A stretch of DNA of 64,000 nt. Origin: Pseudoalteromonas luteoviolacea H33-S. Lineage in GTDB: Bacteria > Pseudomonadota > Gammaproteobacteria > Enterobacterales > Alteromonadaceae. Below, in pieces: positions 18,327 through 27,246 of the stretch (its first letter is position 1; the number at the start of each line of letters is the position of its first letter). Both the position numbers and the translations under genes were made by a program. The stretch is from contig NZ_AUXY01000056.1 in NCBI RefSeq assembly GCF_001625695.1, positions 62,001 through 126,000 of the forward strand, written 5' to 3'. The notes under the pieces were generated by a model. The model searched no databases. It had not been told where the DNA came from and worked only from the letters and a program-made list of their open reading frames with translations.

Positions 18327-19490
18327 ATGATCCAAGACGGTTTTGCGTTTATTGCATTCTTAATGTTTGTCTCCAGCATCGTAATTTGGGGAGAAGACAA
18401 GTACAAAAATGGATCTTTTTTTAAGTATGTCCCCGCGGTCATTATTATCTATTTTTCCGCTATGGTTATGTCAACATTAGGCGTCTGGGAAATGACAGAC
18501 TCTGTTAAACAGGCACGAGGCGAGGTTAAAACCGCGATCTTACCAGCTATGATATTTTTGATGTTACTCAGAGCTGATTTGAGAGATATCGTAAAACTAG
18601 GCCCTAAATTACTAGGCACTTTTTTTGCTGCTACTTTAAGTATTGTGCTGGGCTTCATCGTCTCGTTCGCCCTGTTCCAAAGTTACTTAAATGATAATGC
18701 CGCACTGACTTTTGGAGCATTAGCTGGCAGTTGGATTGGTGGTACACAGAATATGGTTGCCGTGCAACAATCGCTTGGTCTAAATGATGCGGGTATGGGG
18801 TATACACTGCTCATAGACTCTATTGATTATGCGATGTGGATTATGTTCTTATTAGCGTTAGTCCCTTTTGCTCACAAGTTTAATGCATGGACAAAAGCTG
18901 ATACCAGTACACTGGACGAACTACAAAAAAAGCTCACGCTTTCCAATGACAAAATCAGAAAAGAAACGACATTCCCAGACATGATGTTACTGCTAGGCAG
19001 CGCTTTTGGTTTATCGGCGCTGGCCATCTACATTTCAGGTCTTTTACCTCACAATGCTGTACTGACGAGTACGACGTGGAGCATTATGATAGTGACTATT
19101 GTTGGCGTTATTTGCGCAATGACGCCGCTAGGTAAATTACCTGGTTCACCTCAGCTGTCCAATGTATTGCTTTATACCTTGGTTGGCCTTATCGCAGCAA
19201 ATGCTGATTTTGCAGAGCTTACTCAAGCGCCAGCATACATTTTAGCTGGATTCGTTATTCTACTCATCCATGGTGTGATCCTCACAGTGATAGCGAAAAT
19301 ATTCAAACTTGATCTATTCACATGCGGGATTGCATCTTTAGCTAACATTGGGGGTGTGGCATCCTCACCTGTTCTCGCTGCGGCCTATAGCCAAACGCTG
19401 GTTCCGGTTGCAATTTTAATGGCGCTGATGGGCGTAATTATTGGTACAGGTGCAGGTATTGGAGTAGCGATGCTATTGCAAGCGATGTAG
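18327..19490 (+). CDS. DUF819-family membrane protein
   Basis: 387 residues with about ten or eleven membrane segments. It matches the DUF819 (YjcL-like) pattern: WGEDKYKNGSFFKYVPAVII near the start, then GALAGSWIGGTQNMVAVQQ and LLIDSIDYAMW. These are probable permeases of unknown substrate. A strong GGAAGG site precedes the ATG. It is divergent from the XRE gene. The 250-base gap between them contains a small dyad AGTTAC-TTTTG-GTAACT near 18206-18222. Confidence 0.85.
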   Translation: MIQDGFAFIAFLMFVSSIVIWGEDKYKNGSFFKYVPAVIIIYFSAMVMSTLGVWEMTDSVKQARGEVKTAILPAMIFLMLLRADLRDIVKLGPKLLGTFFAATLSIVLGFIVSFALFQSYLNDNAALTFGALAGSWIGGTQNMVAVQQSLGLNDAGMGYTLLIDSIDYAMWIMFLLALVPFAHKFNAWTKADTSTLDELQKKLTLSNDKIRKETTFPDMMLLLGSAFGLSALAIYISGLLPHNAVLTSTTWSIMIVTIVGVICAMTPLGKLPGSPQLSNVLLYTLVGLIAANADFAELTQAPAYILAGFVILLIHGVILTVIAKIFKLDLFTCGIASLANIGGVASSPVLAAAYSQTLVPVAILMALMGVIIGTGAGIGVAMLLQAM

Positions 19491-19510
19491 TTACTTCGTA
19501 ATAAACATGT

Positions 19511-19534
19511 ATGGTGAGATTATATTCTCACCAT
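19511..19534. terminator. Hairpin after the DUF819 gene
   Basis: Perfect 9-bp stem ATGGTGAGA / TCTCACCAT with a 6-base loop, followed by a moderately T-rich run. The rest of the gap up to 19949 is AT-rich and shows no other gene. Confidence 0.6.
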
Positions 19535-19949
19535 GCCCTTTATTTATAAACATAAAAACAATAATCATGTATAATAAACAATAAAACCTAACGCATTAAT
19601 AAATAAAATAAAACCATAGTCTAGTAGTAATAAACCTATAACCCTCAAAAAACCCGTAACCTCGCCTGCTTTCCCAAAGAAAAATTAATTAAATTATAAA
19701 CCGCTAATTTAAAAGGTTATTTAAAAAACTCAAAATTTACATTTGATTACTTATTGATCACAAATTTAAACAATGTTAAAACATAAATCGTAAAATATAA
19801 GTACGTAAAAATAGATTAGACTCCTTTCATCAGAGTAAAAGCGCTTGGACCAGCTCAAATACATGACAAAAAGCTATAAGGCTTACTTTTTTAAAAGGGT
19901 TTACAAAATAAATTCGTTATCAGCCATATTATTTAATCAAGGAATCGAC

Positions 19950-20321
19950 ATGAAATTTAAAGGCAAAGCGCTAAAAAGCCTAATTGACACTCAGATTAAA
20001 TCAATCATTTTATCAAGTGTTTTAATGCTAATATCTTCCAGTGCATATTCTGCTGTCACTTTAAGTGAGTTCATTCAAATGAGCGAGCAATTTGACCAGG
20101 CAAACCCTGATTACATCATCTGCTACCACCCTAGATACAATATGAGTTTTTCGGAGTATCTTAATGAACTCATTGACATGGGGAAAATTACACAGCCTGT
20201 TGCTGGTTGGGCAAAATCACAGGGGTACTACCCATATCTAGGATATTTTTTTGAGACATCTAGCTGGGAAGTCGTACTTTCATGCCGAGTCAGACCTTAT
20301 ACCTTTACCTCTATCAACTAG
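19950..20321 (+). CDS. Small exported protein, divergent member of the seven-paralogue family
   Basis: 123 residues from ATG 19950, which has an AAGGA site. A TTG-initiated extension at 19845 lacks one and is rejected. The signal segment is SIILSSVLMLISSSAYSA. The mature protein keeps the family pattern: a Cys in its first half (YIICYHP), a GKIT-A-WAK-GYYPYL segment, and a final Cys (VVLSCRV). It is the most divergent copy and is separated from the others by 173 bases, with a short GCGGG/CCCGC hairpin between, so it probably has its own transcript. Function unknown. Confidence 0.8.
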   Translation: MKFKGKALKSLIDTQIKSIILSSVLMLISSSAYSAVTLSEFIQMSEQFDQANPDYIICYHPRYNMSFSEYLNELIDMGKITQPVAGWAKSQGYYPYLGYFFETSSWEVVLSCRVRPYTFTSIN

Positions 20322-20494
20322 CGCATTACATACAAAGTCCGCATATAAATTGGTAAATCAAAAATGGCGGGCGTTGCAAACCCGCGACTTACCTTTTGTG
20401 ACGATTTTTTGCTAATAAAACAGATAAGGTTGTATGCGATACATGTGCTCACAATTAGACATCATCAATAAACTCACTTACAAAGGAAGTATGT

Positions 20495-20785
20495 ATGTTG
20501 CTTAATGCAATCGCATTAGTTAGCACACTCACATCATTTACTTATCAAGCAAATGATGTGTTTACCATAGAAGCCTATGAAGAACGCGCACGATTAGACA
20601 GCCAAGTAAGAAATCGTTGTACATCTATTCCTGTGTCATATTCAGAAGTGAAAGTTCGTATAAATTGGGCTTACAACCAAGGGCTGATAACAGAAAGAGC
20701 ATCATACTGGGGAAAAGCCTACGCGTATTACCCTGTTATAGATATGTTTTCACATCAAATAACCGCTATTTGTAAAGGGGGATAG
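20495..20785 (+). CDS. Small exported two-Cys protein, paralogue 2
   Basis: 96 residues with a short signal sequence ending near YQAND. The mature part has RNRCTSIPVSYSEV, then WAYNQGLITERASYWGKAYA, then YYPVIDMF and a terminal AICKGG. Two conserved Cys suggest one disulfide in the periplasm or outside. It is the first gene of a probable operon of six, with AGGA seven bases before the ATG. No known domain recognised. Confidence 0.82.
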   Translation: MLLNAIALVSTLTSFTYQANDVFTIEAYEERARLDSQVRNRCTSIPVSYSEVKVRINWAYNQGLITERASYWGKAYAYYPVIDMFSHQITAICKGG

Positions 20786-20818
20786 GTGCTCCTGAAGCAC
20801 CTATATAAAAGGCTATAT

Positions 20819-21112
20819 ATGAAAAGACTATTGTTTATTACCACTATGGTTAGTTCTGCATGTTCATTTAGTGCGAACGCTGCCATGGATATTTGGACTT
20901 TTCAGCATCGTGCAAACATAGATGCCCAAATGCAAGGTCGCTGTATATATCAGACGCCTGTCTACAATTATACCGCTCGCAATCACTGGGCATATGAAAA
21001 CAGACTCATTACAGCAAGGGCTGCAGAATGGGGAAATACATTTGGTTTCTACCCAGTAATAGATATATTTACTGGCGAAATTTCAGCAGTTTGCTCCGCC
21101 GGTCGTAGCTAA
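20819..21112 (+). CDS. Small exported two-Cys protein, paralogue 3
   Basis: 97 residues from ATG 20819 (AAGG site upstream); a longer frame begins at 20786 without support. Signal peptide MKRLLFITTMVSSACSFSAN, probable cut after ANA. The mature part has QGRCIYQTPVYNY, ENRLITARAAEWGNTFGFYP and a final AVCSAGRS. Lies 33 bases after paralogue 2. Confidence 0.82.
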   Translation: MKRLLFITTMVSSACSFSANAAMDIWTFQHRANIDAQMQGRCIYQTPVYNYTARNHWAYENRLITARAAEWGNTFGFYPVIDIFTGEISAVCSAGRS

Positions 21113-21151
21113 TTTTTTCATCTTAACTCAACAAGTAATAAGGAAATAATA

Positions 21152-21448
21152 ATGCGTAAATTAACAGTCGCTTTTACTGGTTTTTTGACTATAGCCTCCT
21201 TTGACTCCTTTGCCGCCTTAAATATGCAACAGTATGAATTCAGAGCATTACAAGATGCCAAAATACCAGGACGCTGTGTATATAGTCCTATCTCATATCA
21301 CCAAGTCAAACTCCGTATTGACTGGGCGCTTGGCCAAGGTTTAATCACGGAGCGGGCTTCCTATTGGGGTAAAGCATATGGCTATTACCCTATTGTTGAC
21401 ATGTTTTCGAATCAAGTCGCTGCTGTCTGCAAAGGTGACCTAACATAG
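21152..21448 (+). CDS. Small exported two-Cys protein, paralogue 4
   Basis: 98 residues with signal peptide ending SFDSFAA. It is closest to paralogue 2 in the core: PGRCVYSPISYHQV, GQGLITERASYWGKAYGYYP, then AAVCKGD. Good GGA ribosome site. The GYYP-V/I-D-x-F motif is fully kept. Confidence 0.82.
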   Translation: MRKLTVAFTGFLTIASFDSFAALNMQQYEFRALQDAKIPGRCVYSPISYHQVKLRIDWALGQGLITERASYWGKAYGYYPIVDMFSNQVAAVCKGDLT

Positions 21449-21497
21449 CCAGCTTCAAATACACGCAAAGATAATCAATGCTATTTATAAGGAAATT

Positions 21498-21809
21498 ATG
21501 ATGTCTATAAAAATACTTGCTGCTGTAAGTCTAATATCTACTCTTTCACTGATTTCGTTTAATTCCGATGCTGCGATGGATTTGGGACAGTACAAGAGAT
21601 ATGCAGAGTATCACCAAGGGCTTCCTCATCGAGGATGTATAGGCGGTATTCCGTTAACTTATCACGATGTTTTAATTCGAATTAATTACGCACTCAATCG
21701 AAACATCATAACTGAGCGAGCCGCAAATTGGGCAAAAGCCAATACATACTATCCAATTATCGATCCTTTCAGTTACAAGGTAACTCTGGTATGTAAATGG
21801 ACCCCCTAA
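21498..21809 (+). CDS. Small exported two-Cys protein, paralogue 5
   Basis: 103 residues from 21498; the second ATG at 21501 has better spacing from the GGA site and may be the real start. Signal peptide ends NSDAA. Core: HRGCIGGIPLTYHDV, NRNIITERAANWAKANTYYP, LVCKWTP. The WGKA of its relatives is WAKA here. Confidence 0.8.
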   Translation: MMSIKILAAVSLISTLSLISFNSDAAMDLGQYKRYAEYHQGLPHRGCIGGIPLTYHDVLIRINYALNRNIITERAANWAKANTYYPIIDPFSYKVTLVCKWTP

Positions 21810-21897
21810 AACACCTAATCTATAAGTTACACGACATTACATATATCGCTTTCTTTATAAACCAAACCTTAAATTTAATTATAAAAAGGACATTATT

Positions 21898-22194
21898 ATG
21901 AATATTAAAGTATTTACAATTGTAAGTGCTCTTTCTTTATTCTCATTTGAGTCTTTTGCAGCCATGGACTTAAGCACCTATCAACAAAAAGCCTACGCAG
22001 ATAGCCAAGCACCTGGACGATGCATGGGCAACATTCACGGCCCACTTAACTGGCGAATGTACATTGATTATGCATTACAAAATGGGCTCATAACCACACG
22101 AGCTGCAAATTGGGGTAAAGCAACTGGCTACTACCCAGTCATTAATCCCTTTGAAAATCGTGTGACATTAATCTGCTCTGTTGGTAGACCATAA
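21898..22194 (+). CDS. Small exported two-Cys protein, paralogue 6
   Basis: 98 residues with signal peptide ending FESFAA. Core: PGRCMGNIHGPLNWRMYIDY, QNGLITTRAANWGKATGYYP, LICSVGRP. AAAAGGA site upstream of the ATG. Spacing of 88 bases from paralogue 5. Confidence 0.82.
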   Translation: MNIKVFTIVSALSLFSFESFAAMDLSTYQQKAYADSQAPGRCMGNIHGPLNWRMYIDYALQNGLITTRAANWGKATGYYPVINPFENRVTLICSVGRP

Positions 22195-22212
22195 AGTCTA
22201 AAGGAATAAAAT

Positions 22213-22518
22213 ATGAAATTAGCATCACTATTACTACTTACTATACTGTCAACAAACACATTTTCGGTGGCTGCCAACAGCGAAGTAAGCTCTATTATCA
22301 CGTTAGACGAATATATAGAGAGAGCAATGTTAAATATAGGTAAAAGGTGTACCATGGGCCCAAGACTTACAGTGGCTCAAGTAAGAGAACACAACTTATA
22401 TGCTCAGAATTTAGGATTGATCACCGCTGAAGCGGCTCTTTGGGGAAGTAATAATGGTTTCTACCCTTTAATTGATTTATTCACAGAAAGAGAAATCGCT
22501 CTTGTCTGCAAAGCTTAA
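22213..22518 (+). CDS. Small exported two-Cys protein, paralogue 7
   Basis: 101 residues with a signal peptide ending near FSVAAN. Core: GKRCTMGPRLTVAQV, LGLITAEAALWGSNNGFYP, LVCKA at the end. Only 18 bases after paralogue 6, and the last gene before a strong terminator. It is the most divergent of the six operonic copies. Confidence 0.8.
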   Translation: MKLASLLLLTILSTNTFSVAANSEVSSIITLDEYIERAMLNIGKRCTMGPRLTVAQVREHNLYAQNLGLITAEAALWGSNNGFYPLIDLFTEREIALVCKA

Positions 22519-22595
22519 ACAAGCCTCGTACATTTAAATAGTTACACCATATACTGTGAAATGACGCAAAAAAAGCTTTGATGCTGGATATAAAA

Positions 22596-22616
22596 AAGGC
22601 ACTTATAAGGTGCCTT
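22596..22616. terminator. Bidirectional terminator between the paralogue array and the BNR_4 gene
   Basis: Stem AAGGCACTTA / TAAGGTGCCTT with A-runs on the left and right, which serve as T-runs for each strand. Confidence 0.85.
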
Positions 22617-22669
22617 AAAACCGCACTTAATACGTATTGTTAACTATATCGTCTTAACTCGCATCTGAG

Positions 22670-23953
22670 CTATTTGACTTCAATACGTATTTGCGTATTT
22701 CCGTTATCAATTTCCCCTACGCCTTTTGAAGCAACCGCTTTGTGACCTGAACCCCTTACTTTTCTGATGTAAGTATAATTGCCGCCATCGGCATAAGTAT
22801 TTTTGTATTGCCAATGACCATTCACACGTTGATATAGCTGTATATCACCACCGAAGTATGGTTGGTGGTTATTACCGTTAACTAAAATGCTGTGTACCGT
22901 CCAACCAAAACGGTTGGTTAAGTATGTTGCGCCAGAGTAATTATGATTGGTCGCAGTGATGGTATTTACTGCTACTTTATTTGCAGATTGAATATCTAAA
23001 TCTTTCACGTAACGTGACCCTTTAGTCGGATCAAAAGACGTACTTTCGGTAAATAAAACATGCACACCGCCCCCCGTCCCTGCTTCTTCAGCAACAATGT
23101 CTTTCACATAAATATATGTCCCTTTGGCTTCTGAGTCGTAAACCAAAGTCCGGGAGTCGTTTTCAGCAAGTGGCAAGGTGAGCCTTTCGCCTTTAATGTT
23201 GTACCAAGTGTTTGGGTTGAAAGTATAAGACTTAATCACATGAATGTTTGAGCGGCGATCTAGGTTGTAATTGGGGTGATAGTTATACGCTATATAAATT
23301 GCCCCATCATCATTAGTATCACTGACCGCATAATGACCACCTTCGGCTAATTTAAATTCATGACCATTATTATCAAACCACAGTGTCCGTACAGACTTTT
23401 TCCCTGCATATTCATACCGGGTGAATACCGCAAGACGGTTTAAAGCATTGTCTAAGTGTAACTGTGGGTATGACTGATTAAAGTCACCGTGATTGGGCAA
23501 GCCTTTAAGCTTTTGAAACTGAGTGCCATAAGGGGTTGTTGATTTGTAAAGGTGCCCGCTTCGATATTTGTGCCCAAGCCCACGCGAAGACAGTTGCACG
23601 TAAATATAACCGTTTTTATCAATATCGACCACCGCATTGGTATGTGGATCATTCCAATTGCTCTCTGTATGGACTTTTACTTTTTGATTGTAGTTTTTCA
23701 CTACATAAGTGACTAAGTTGCCATTTTCGTTATTAGAAAACACTTCAAAGTGATTATTGTTTTTTTCAACCACAACTGGGATATGTTTATGAGTATAAGT
23801 GCCTGTCGCACCACAATACTTGGGCACCCCATTGTATAACTGATTTGTTAAACAAAAATAGCTCGACTGATACCCACTATCATAAACATGAATATTTGAA
23901 GCTACACTTGTTGCCGATGACAGCAAAATCATAAAACCAACTGAATATTTCAT
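22670..23953 (-). CDS. Exported BNR_4 beta-propeller protein, candidate polysaccharide lyase
   Basis: 427 residues with a signal peptide (MKYSVGFMILLSSATSVASN). The rest is a beta-propeller with BNR_4 features: DPHTNAVVDIDKNGYIYVQL near residue 105, HGDFNQSYPQLHLD with FTRYEYAGKKSVRTLWF near 160-195, then repeated Asp/Asn-rich blade edges. This fold is shared by ulvan lyases of families PL24/PL25 of marine bacteria, which use His, Tyr and Arg residues. The assignment as a lyase is possible but unproven. AAAGGAGG site before the ATG. No other polysaccharide genes lie next to it. The 276 bases upstream show no gene. Confidence 0.7.
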   Translation of the reverse strand: MKYSVGFMILLSSATSVASNIHVYDSGYQSSYFCLTNQLYNGVPKYCGATGTYTHKHIPVVVEKNNNHFEVFSNNENGNLVTYVVKNYNQKVKVHTESNWNDPHTNAVVDIDKNGYIYVQLSSRGLGHKYRSGHLYKSTTPYGTQFQKLKGLPNHGDFNQSYPQLHLDNALNRLAVFTRYEYAGKKSVRTLWFDNNGHEFKLAEGGHYAVSDTNDDGAIYIAYNYHPNYNLDRRSNIHVIKSYTFNPNTWYNIKGERLTLPLAENDSRTLVYDSEAKGTYIYVKDIVAEEAGTGGGVHVLFTESTSFDPTKGSRYVKDLDIQSANKVAVNTITATNHNYSGATYLTNRFGWTVHSILVNGNNHQPYFGGDIQLYQRVNGHWQYKNTYADGGNYTYIRKVRGSGHKAVASKGVGEIDNGNTQIRIEVK

Positions 23954-24229
23954 AAAACCTCCTTTTTTTGAAATTTTATATTTACACCTCCAATGTTAAA
24001 AAACAAATACAATTTATTAATTATTTCATGTTGAAACGAGAAAAATTTAAATATCAAACATCACTATTTCAAAAAGCACATTAAAATTTGCGAGAGATTA
24101 ACCGCCAAATAGTCACTTGTTGGAGACACTATACTTCATTATTAAAACGCTCAACGCACCTTATAATTTTACGCATCACATACCCAAAGTATGCACTCTA
24201 AACATATCGGAAAGTTGCTTTGTAAAAAT

Positions 24230-24251
24230 AAAAAGAGCCATCTCTGGCTCT
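24230..24251 (-). terminator. Rho-independent terminator after the hydroquinone reductase gene
   Basis: AGAGCCA-TCTC-TGGCTCT stem, followed on the minus strand by TTTTTATTTT. Confidence 0.85.
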
Positions 24252-24271
24252 TGTTGTACTTAACTTAATTA

Positions 24272-25243
24272 TCAGCCACGATTATGTGGGCGGGCGTAAT
24301 CTATACCAGGTCCATTGGGCACAACTTGCGTTGGATTGATCATTGTATGGCTGAAGTAGTAATGACGTTTAATGTGATAAAAATCAACTGTCTCAGCTAC
24401 ACCGGGGTATTGATATAATTCTCTGACGTAATTAGATAAATTTGGGTAGCTTTCAATTGTGCGCTTATTACACTTAAAGTGGCCAACATACACAGCATCA
24501 AATCTTATCAAGGTGGTAAATAAACGCCAATCGGCTTCTGTTAATGTATCACCAACTAAGTACCTATTTTCGCTTAGAATATTTTCTACTTTATCTAGCG
24601 CATCAAATAGTTTGTCATACGCTTGATTATAAGCATCTTGGCTGGTGGCAAACCCTGTGCGATATACCCCGTTATTTATCGAGTCATAAACAAAATCATT
24701 GATGTCATCGATTTGAGTCTGTAAAGCACTTGGATAAAAATCTAATGTATTGCCTGTCAGCGTATCAAATGCAGTGTTAAACATGCGAATGATCTCAGAT
24801 GACTCATTACTCACGATCCGCTGAGCTTGTTTGTCCCACAATACTGGCACCGTTACTCTACCACTGTAATCTGCTTTATTTTTGGTATAGATCTGATGCA
24901 TAAAGTTGCTGTCAAATAACGCATCGCCTGTGCTGCCAGTTGCTTTATCAAACGTCCAACCCTTTTCTAACATGTCAGGGCTCACCACAGATACATCAAT
25001 ATAGTCCTCTAACCCTTTAAGCTTTCTAAATATCAATGTGCGGTGCGCCCAAGGACAAGCGAGTGATACAAACAAGTGATAACGGCCTTTTTCTGCCTTA
25101 AAACCTGCTTCGCCACTTGGGCCAGCTTCGCCGTCAGGGGTAACCCAATTTCGTAATTGCGCAGCCTCTCGTTTAAATTCACCATTACTTGATTTAGTAT
25201 CGTACCACTTGTCTTGCCAATGTCCGTTAACCAATAAACCCAT
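24272..25243 (-). CDS. yqjG: Glutathionyl-hydroquinone reductase (YqjG/ECM4 type)
   Basis: 323 residues, the usual length for this xi-class glutathione transferase. The active-site motif SLACPWAHRTLIF carries the catalytic Cys near residue 62. The C-terminal GST helical domain is clear (YLVGDTLTEADWRLFTTLIR), and RHYYFSH near the end is typical. It reduces glutathionyl-hydroquinones in the cytoplasm. It follows a DoxX gene by 88 bases on the same strand, a common pairing, so the two probably form a redox-related operon. Confidence 0.93.
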   Translation of the reverse strand: MGLLVNGHWQDKWYDTKSSNGEFKREAAQLRNWVTPDGEAGPSGEAGFKAEKGRYHLFVSLACPWAHRTLIFRKLKGLEDYIDVSVVSPDMLEKGWTFDKATGSTGDALFDSNFMHQIYTKNKADYSGRVTVPVLWDKQAQRIVSNESSEIIRMFNTAFDTLTGNTLDFYPSALQTQIDDINDFVYDSINNGVYRTGFATSQDAYNQAYDKLFDALDKVENILSENRYLVGDTLTEADWRLFTTLIRFDAVYVGHFKCNKRTIESYPNLSNYVRELYQYPGVAETVDFYHIKRHYYFSHTMINPTQVVPNGPGIDYARPHNRG

Positions 25244-25331
25244 TTTTTTGCTCCTAACCTATGCTTAAATATGTATCTGCAACTGCTAACATAGCAGTTC
25301 AAAGTTTGGCCCAAATTTGGGCCACCGCCCT

Positions 25332-25751
25332 TTATGCTGATTTAGCCAACTTGTGGTCGACACTAAAGCGACCTGCGCCAGTAGAGGCTAAGGCTAAAAA
25401 GCCGCCTGCCATGGCAATGTTTTTAAAGAACATAAAAAACTGCATTTGATCCGCAAGGTTATTGTGAAACACCAAAGCACTCATTACACAGAATCCAGCA
25501 AAAGCCAATGCGGTTAACTGGGTTAATGCACCCGCTAAGATGAATAATCCACCAATCAGCTCAAACGCAATCACTAACGGTAGTAAAAACTCAGGTAAAC
25601 CACCAGAGGCGAGATACTGAGCGTTGCCCTCAAAGTATTGGATTTTATTCATCCCTGCCAAAATAAAAATGGCAGATAAACCAACTCGACCTAGTAAGTT
25701 TGCGGCATTCGATAGATGGTCGTTATTAGAAACGATATTGAGTAAATTCAT
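25332..25751 (-). CDS. DoxX-family membrane protein
   Basis: 139 residues from ATG 25751 with a GGAGAA site; an in-frame extension to 25808 has none. Four membrane segments. The typical DoxX start is visible (LLGRVGLSAIFILAGMNKI) followed by LLPLVIAFELIGGLFILAG. The family is linked to membrane redox chemistry. Upstream partner of the hydroquinone reductase gene. Confidence 0.88.
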   Translation of the reverse strand: MNLLNIVSNNDHLSNAANLLGRVGLSAIFILAGMNKIQYFEGNAQYLASGGLPEFLLPLVIAFELIGGLFILAGALTQLTALAFAGFCVMSALVFHNNLADQMQFFMFFKNIAMAGGFLALASTGAGRFSVDHKLAKSA

Positions 25752-25937
25752 GATGTTCTCCAAAGCTGTAAATTTGTTTTGTTGGCATCTCTGCCGACTT
25801 GCTAACAAGTTTACTATCTAATTAGAGAAATAAAATTTGTAAAAATAGAGAGTTTCATTCTCTTAAAAAGAATGAAAGATATAGGGATAGACCTTAATAC
25901 GTTAAGTCAATTAACTTAACACGCTGTTTAAAATACA

Positions 25938-25960
25938 AAAAGCGGCACAATGCCGCTTTT
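25938..25960. terminator. Bidirectional terminator
   Basis: Perfect stem AAAAGCGGCA / TGCCGCTTTT with loop CAA, downstream of the minus-strand lipoprotein gene. Confidence 0.88.
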
Positions 25961-25992
25961 AAATAACCTAAACAATCGACAAGTACCATTCG

Positions 25993-26712
25993 CTACTGCG
26001 CTTTAGGCGCGACTTTAAACGATTTGATATTGCCTTCATTTTCAGAAGTAGTTGTAATATACGCTAAATGAATGTCGCCCGCTTCTGCCGATAAAGTCAC
26101 CTTTGCAATGGGTGTATCTGTGTTTGCGCCCTGACCTGCTTTAACCACAATCAGCTCATTTAGATCCGTTGATAGGTCAACAAACTCTGTCGCATCACCA
26201 TACTCCAAGTTTTCAGCTAATTTTTTGTCTCCCATATACACATCCACTTTGCCCATATCTGCGACATAGGTATGGATAACAATCACTCGATATTTACTTT
26301 TAGCCACTTCTGCATCGTCAATTTTTACTGCATCTAGCTGTGCAGCCTGCGCTGAGTCATTATCTAATCGACCATAGCTATAAACAACATAGTCACCGTG
26401 CTCGGAAAATCTAAAACGCGTCGATGCAATTGCCACTTCTTTGGAGTTACCCTCTACAGCATAAAATGAAAATACATTGCCATCTGAGTCGTCTTGAACA
26501 AGTAACTTTTCGTCTGATTTAGCGCCGAACAACAAACCATTTTCATCTGATAAAGACATTTCTTCATGGCCTTTTTCAAACTCCCAATACACATCCATTT
26601 CACTGTTCACCAAGTTAATTGCACTGACGTCAGCAGTGTAGGTGTCGTCATTGTTACACCCAGCTAAAACAGATACCGCAACAGATAAAACCAATCCAGT
26701 TATTAATTTCAC
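25993..26712 (-). CDS. Lipoprotein, DUF4397-like
   Basis: 239 residues. The signal ends in a lipobox (LAGCNND), so the protein is lipid-anchored. It appears to consist of two related beta-rich halves; the second (YRVIVIHTYVADMGKVDVYM and on to VKAGQGANT) resembles DUF4397, which is found in exported proteins of unknown role. Highly acidic. It is not clearly linked to its neighbours, having its own terminator. Confidence 0.75.
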   Translation of the reverse strand: MKLITGLVLSVAVSVLAGCNNDDTYTADVSAINLVNSEMDVYWEFEKGHEEMSLSDENGLLFGAKSDEKLLVQDDSDGNVFSFYAVEGNSKEVAIASTRFRFSEHGDYVVYSYGRLDNDSAQAAQLDAVKIDDAEVAKSKYRVIVIHTYVADMGKVDVYMGDKKLAENLEYGDATEFVDLSTDLNELIVVKAGQGANTDTPIAKVTLSAEAGDIHLAYITTTSENEGNIKSFKVAPKAQ

Positions 26713-26859
26713 AATACTCTCCTCAAAGTGGCGTTGTGGGAAGTATATTGCTCACGGTCAGTGCGAGTTGTTATTGAATGTTATTTTTCAATACTTTGAT
26801 GTAGCTGAGGGTTACAGAAAGCATTAAAGCGTAACGACACCCCGCAAAAAAGACATAAT

Positions 26860-27144
26860 TTAAGCACTGAGCTTACTGATAGGCTGACAAGAAAGAATGC
26901 GCGTATGCTGTTTAGCAAAATAGGCTTGGGTATGAGGCGCATCATAATGACGCTTTAAATCTGCTTCACAGTGCCACGCTTCCCACAAATAAAACACACC
27001 CGGCTCGTCATGAGCATGATAAATTTCAAAATAGATACAGCCAGGCTCATCGACTGTATGCGCTTTCAAAATATTCAGTTCAGCCGTAATTTCTGACATA
27101 TTGCCGTGGTTTGCCATTAGCTTGGCAACAATGTAATAGCTCAT
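26860..27144 (-). CDS. ABM-domain monooxygenase-like protein
   Basis: 94 residues, the full length of an antibiotic-biosynthesis-monooxygenase (ABM) domain. Typical features are LKAHTVDEPGCIYFEIY, YLWEAWHCEADLKRHYDAPH and the helix after it. Members are small dimeric cytoplasmic enzymes, often acting on quinones or other aromatics. AAAGGAC site before ATG. It is divergent from a LysR gene only 103 bases away, which probably regulates it. Confidence 0.85.
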   Translation of the reverse strand: MSYYIVAKLMANHGNMSEITAELNILKAHTVDEPGCIYFEIYHAHDEPGVFYLWEAWHCEADLKRHYDAPHTQAYFAKQHTRILSCQPISKLSA

Positions 27145-27246
27145 AAGGTGTCCTTTTTAAATTGTATCAATAAAGAACAACTATCATAACTAGCATCATA
27201 TACGTAAACTATACAAACAAATGCGAACTAACTTTACATATATGTA

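Noticed and set aside
19950..22518. Regularly spaced similar units, CRISPR-like at first glance
   Set aside because: The units are diverged coding genes of about 300 bases with ribosome sites, not short identical repeats.
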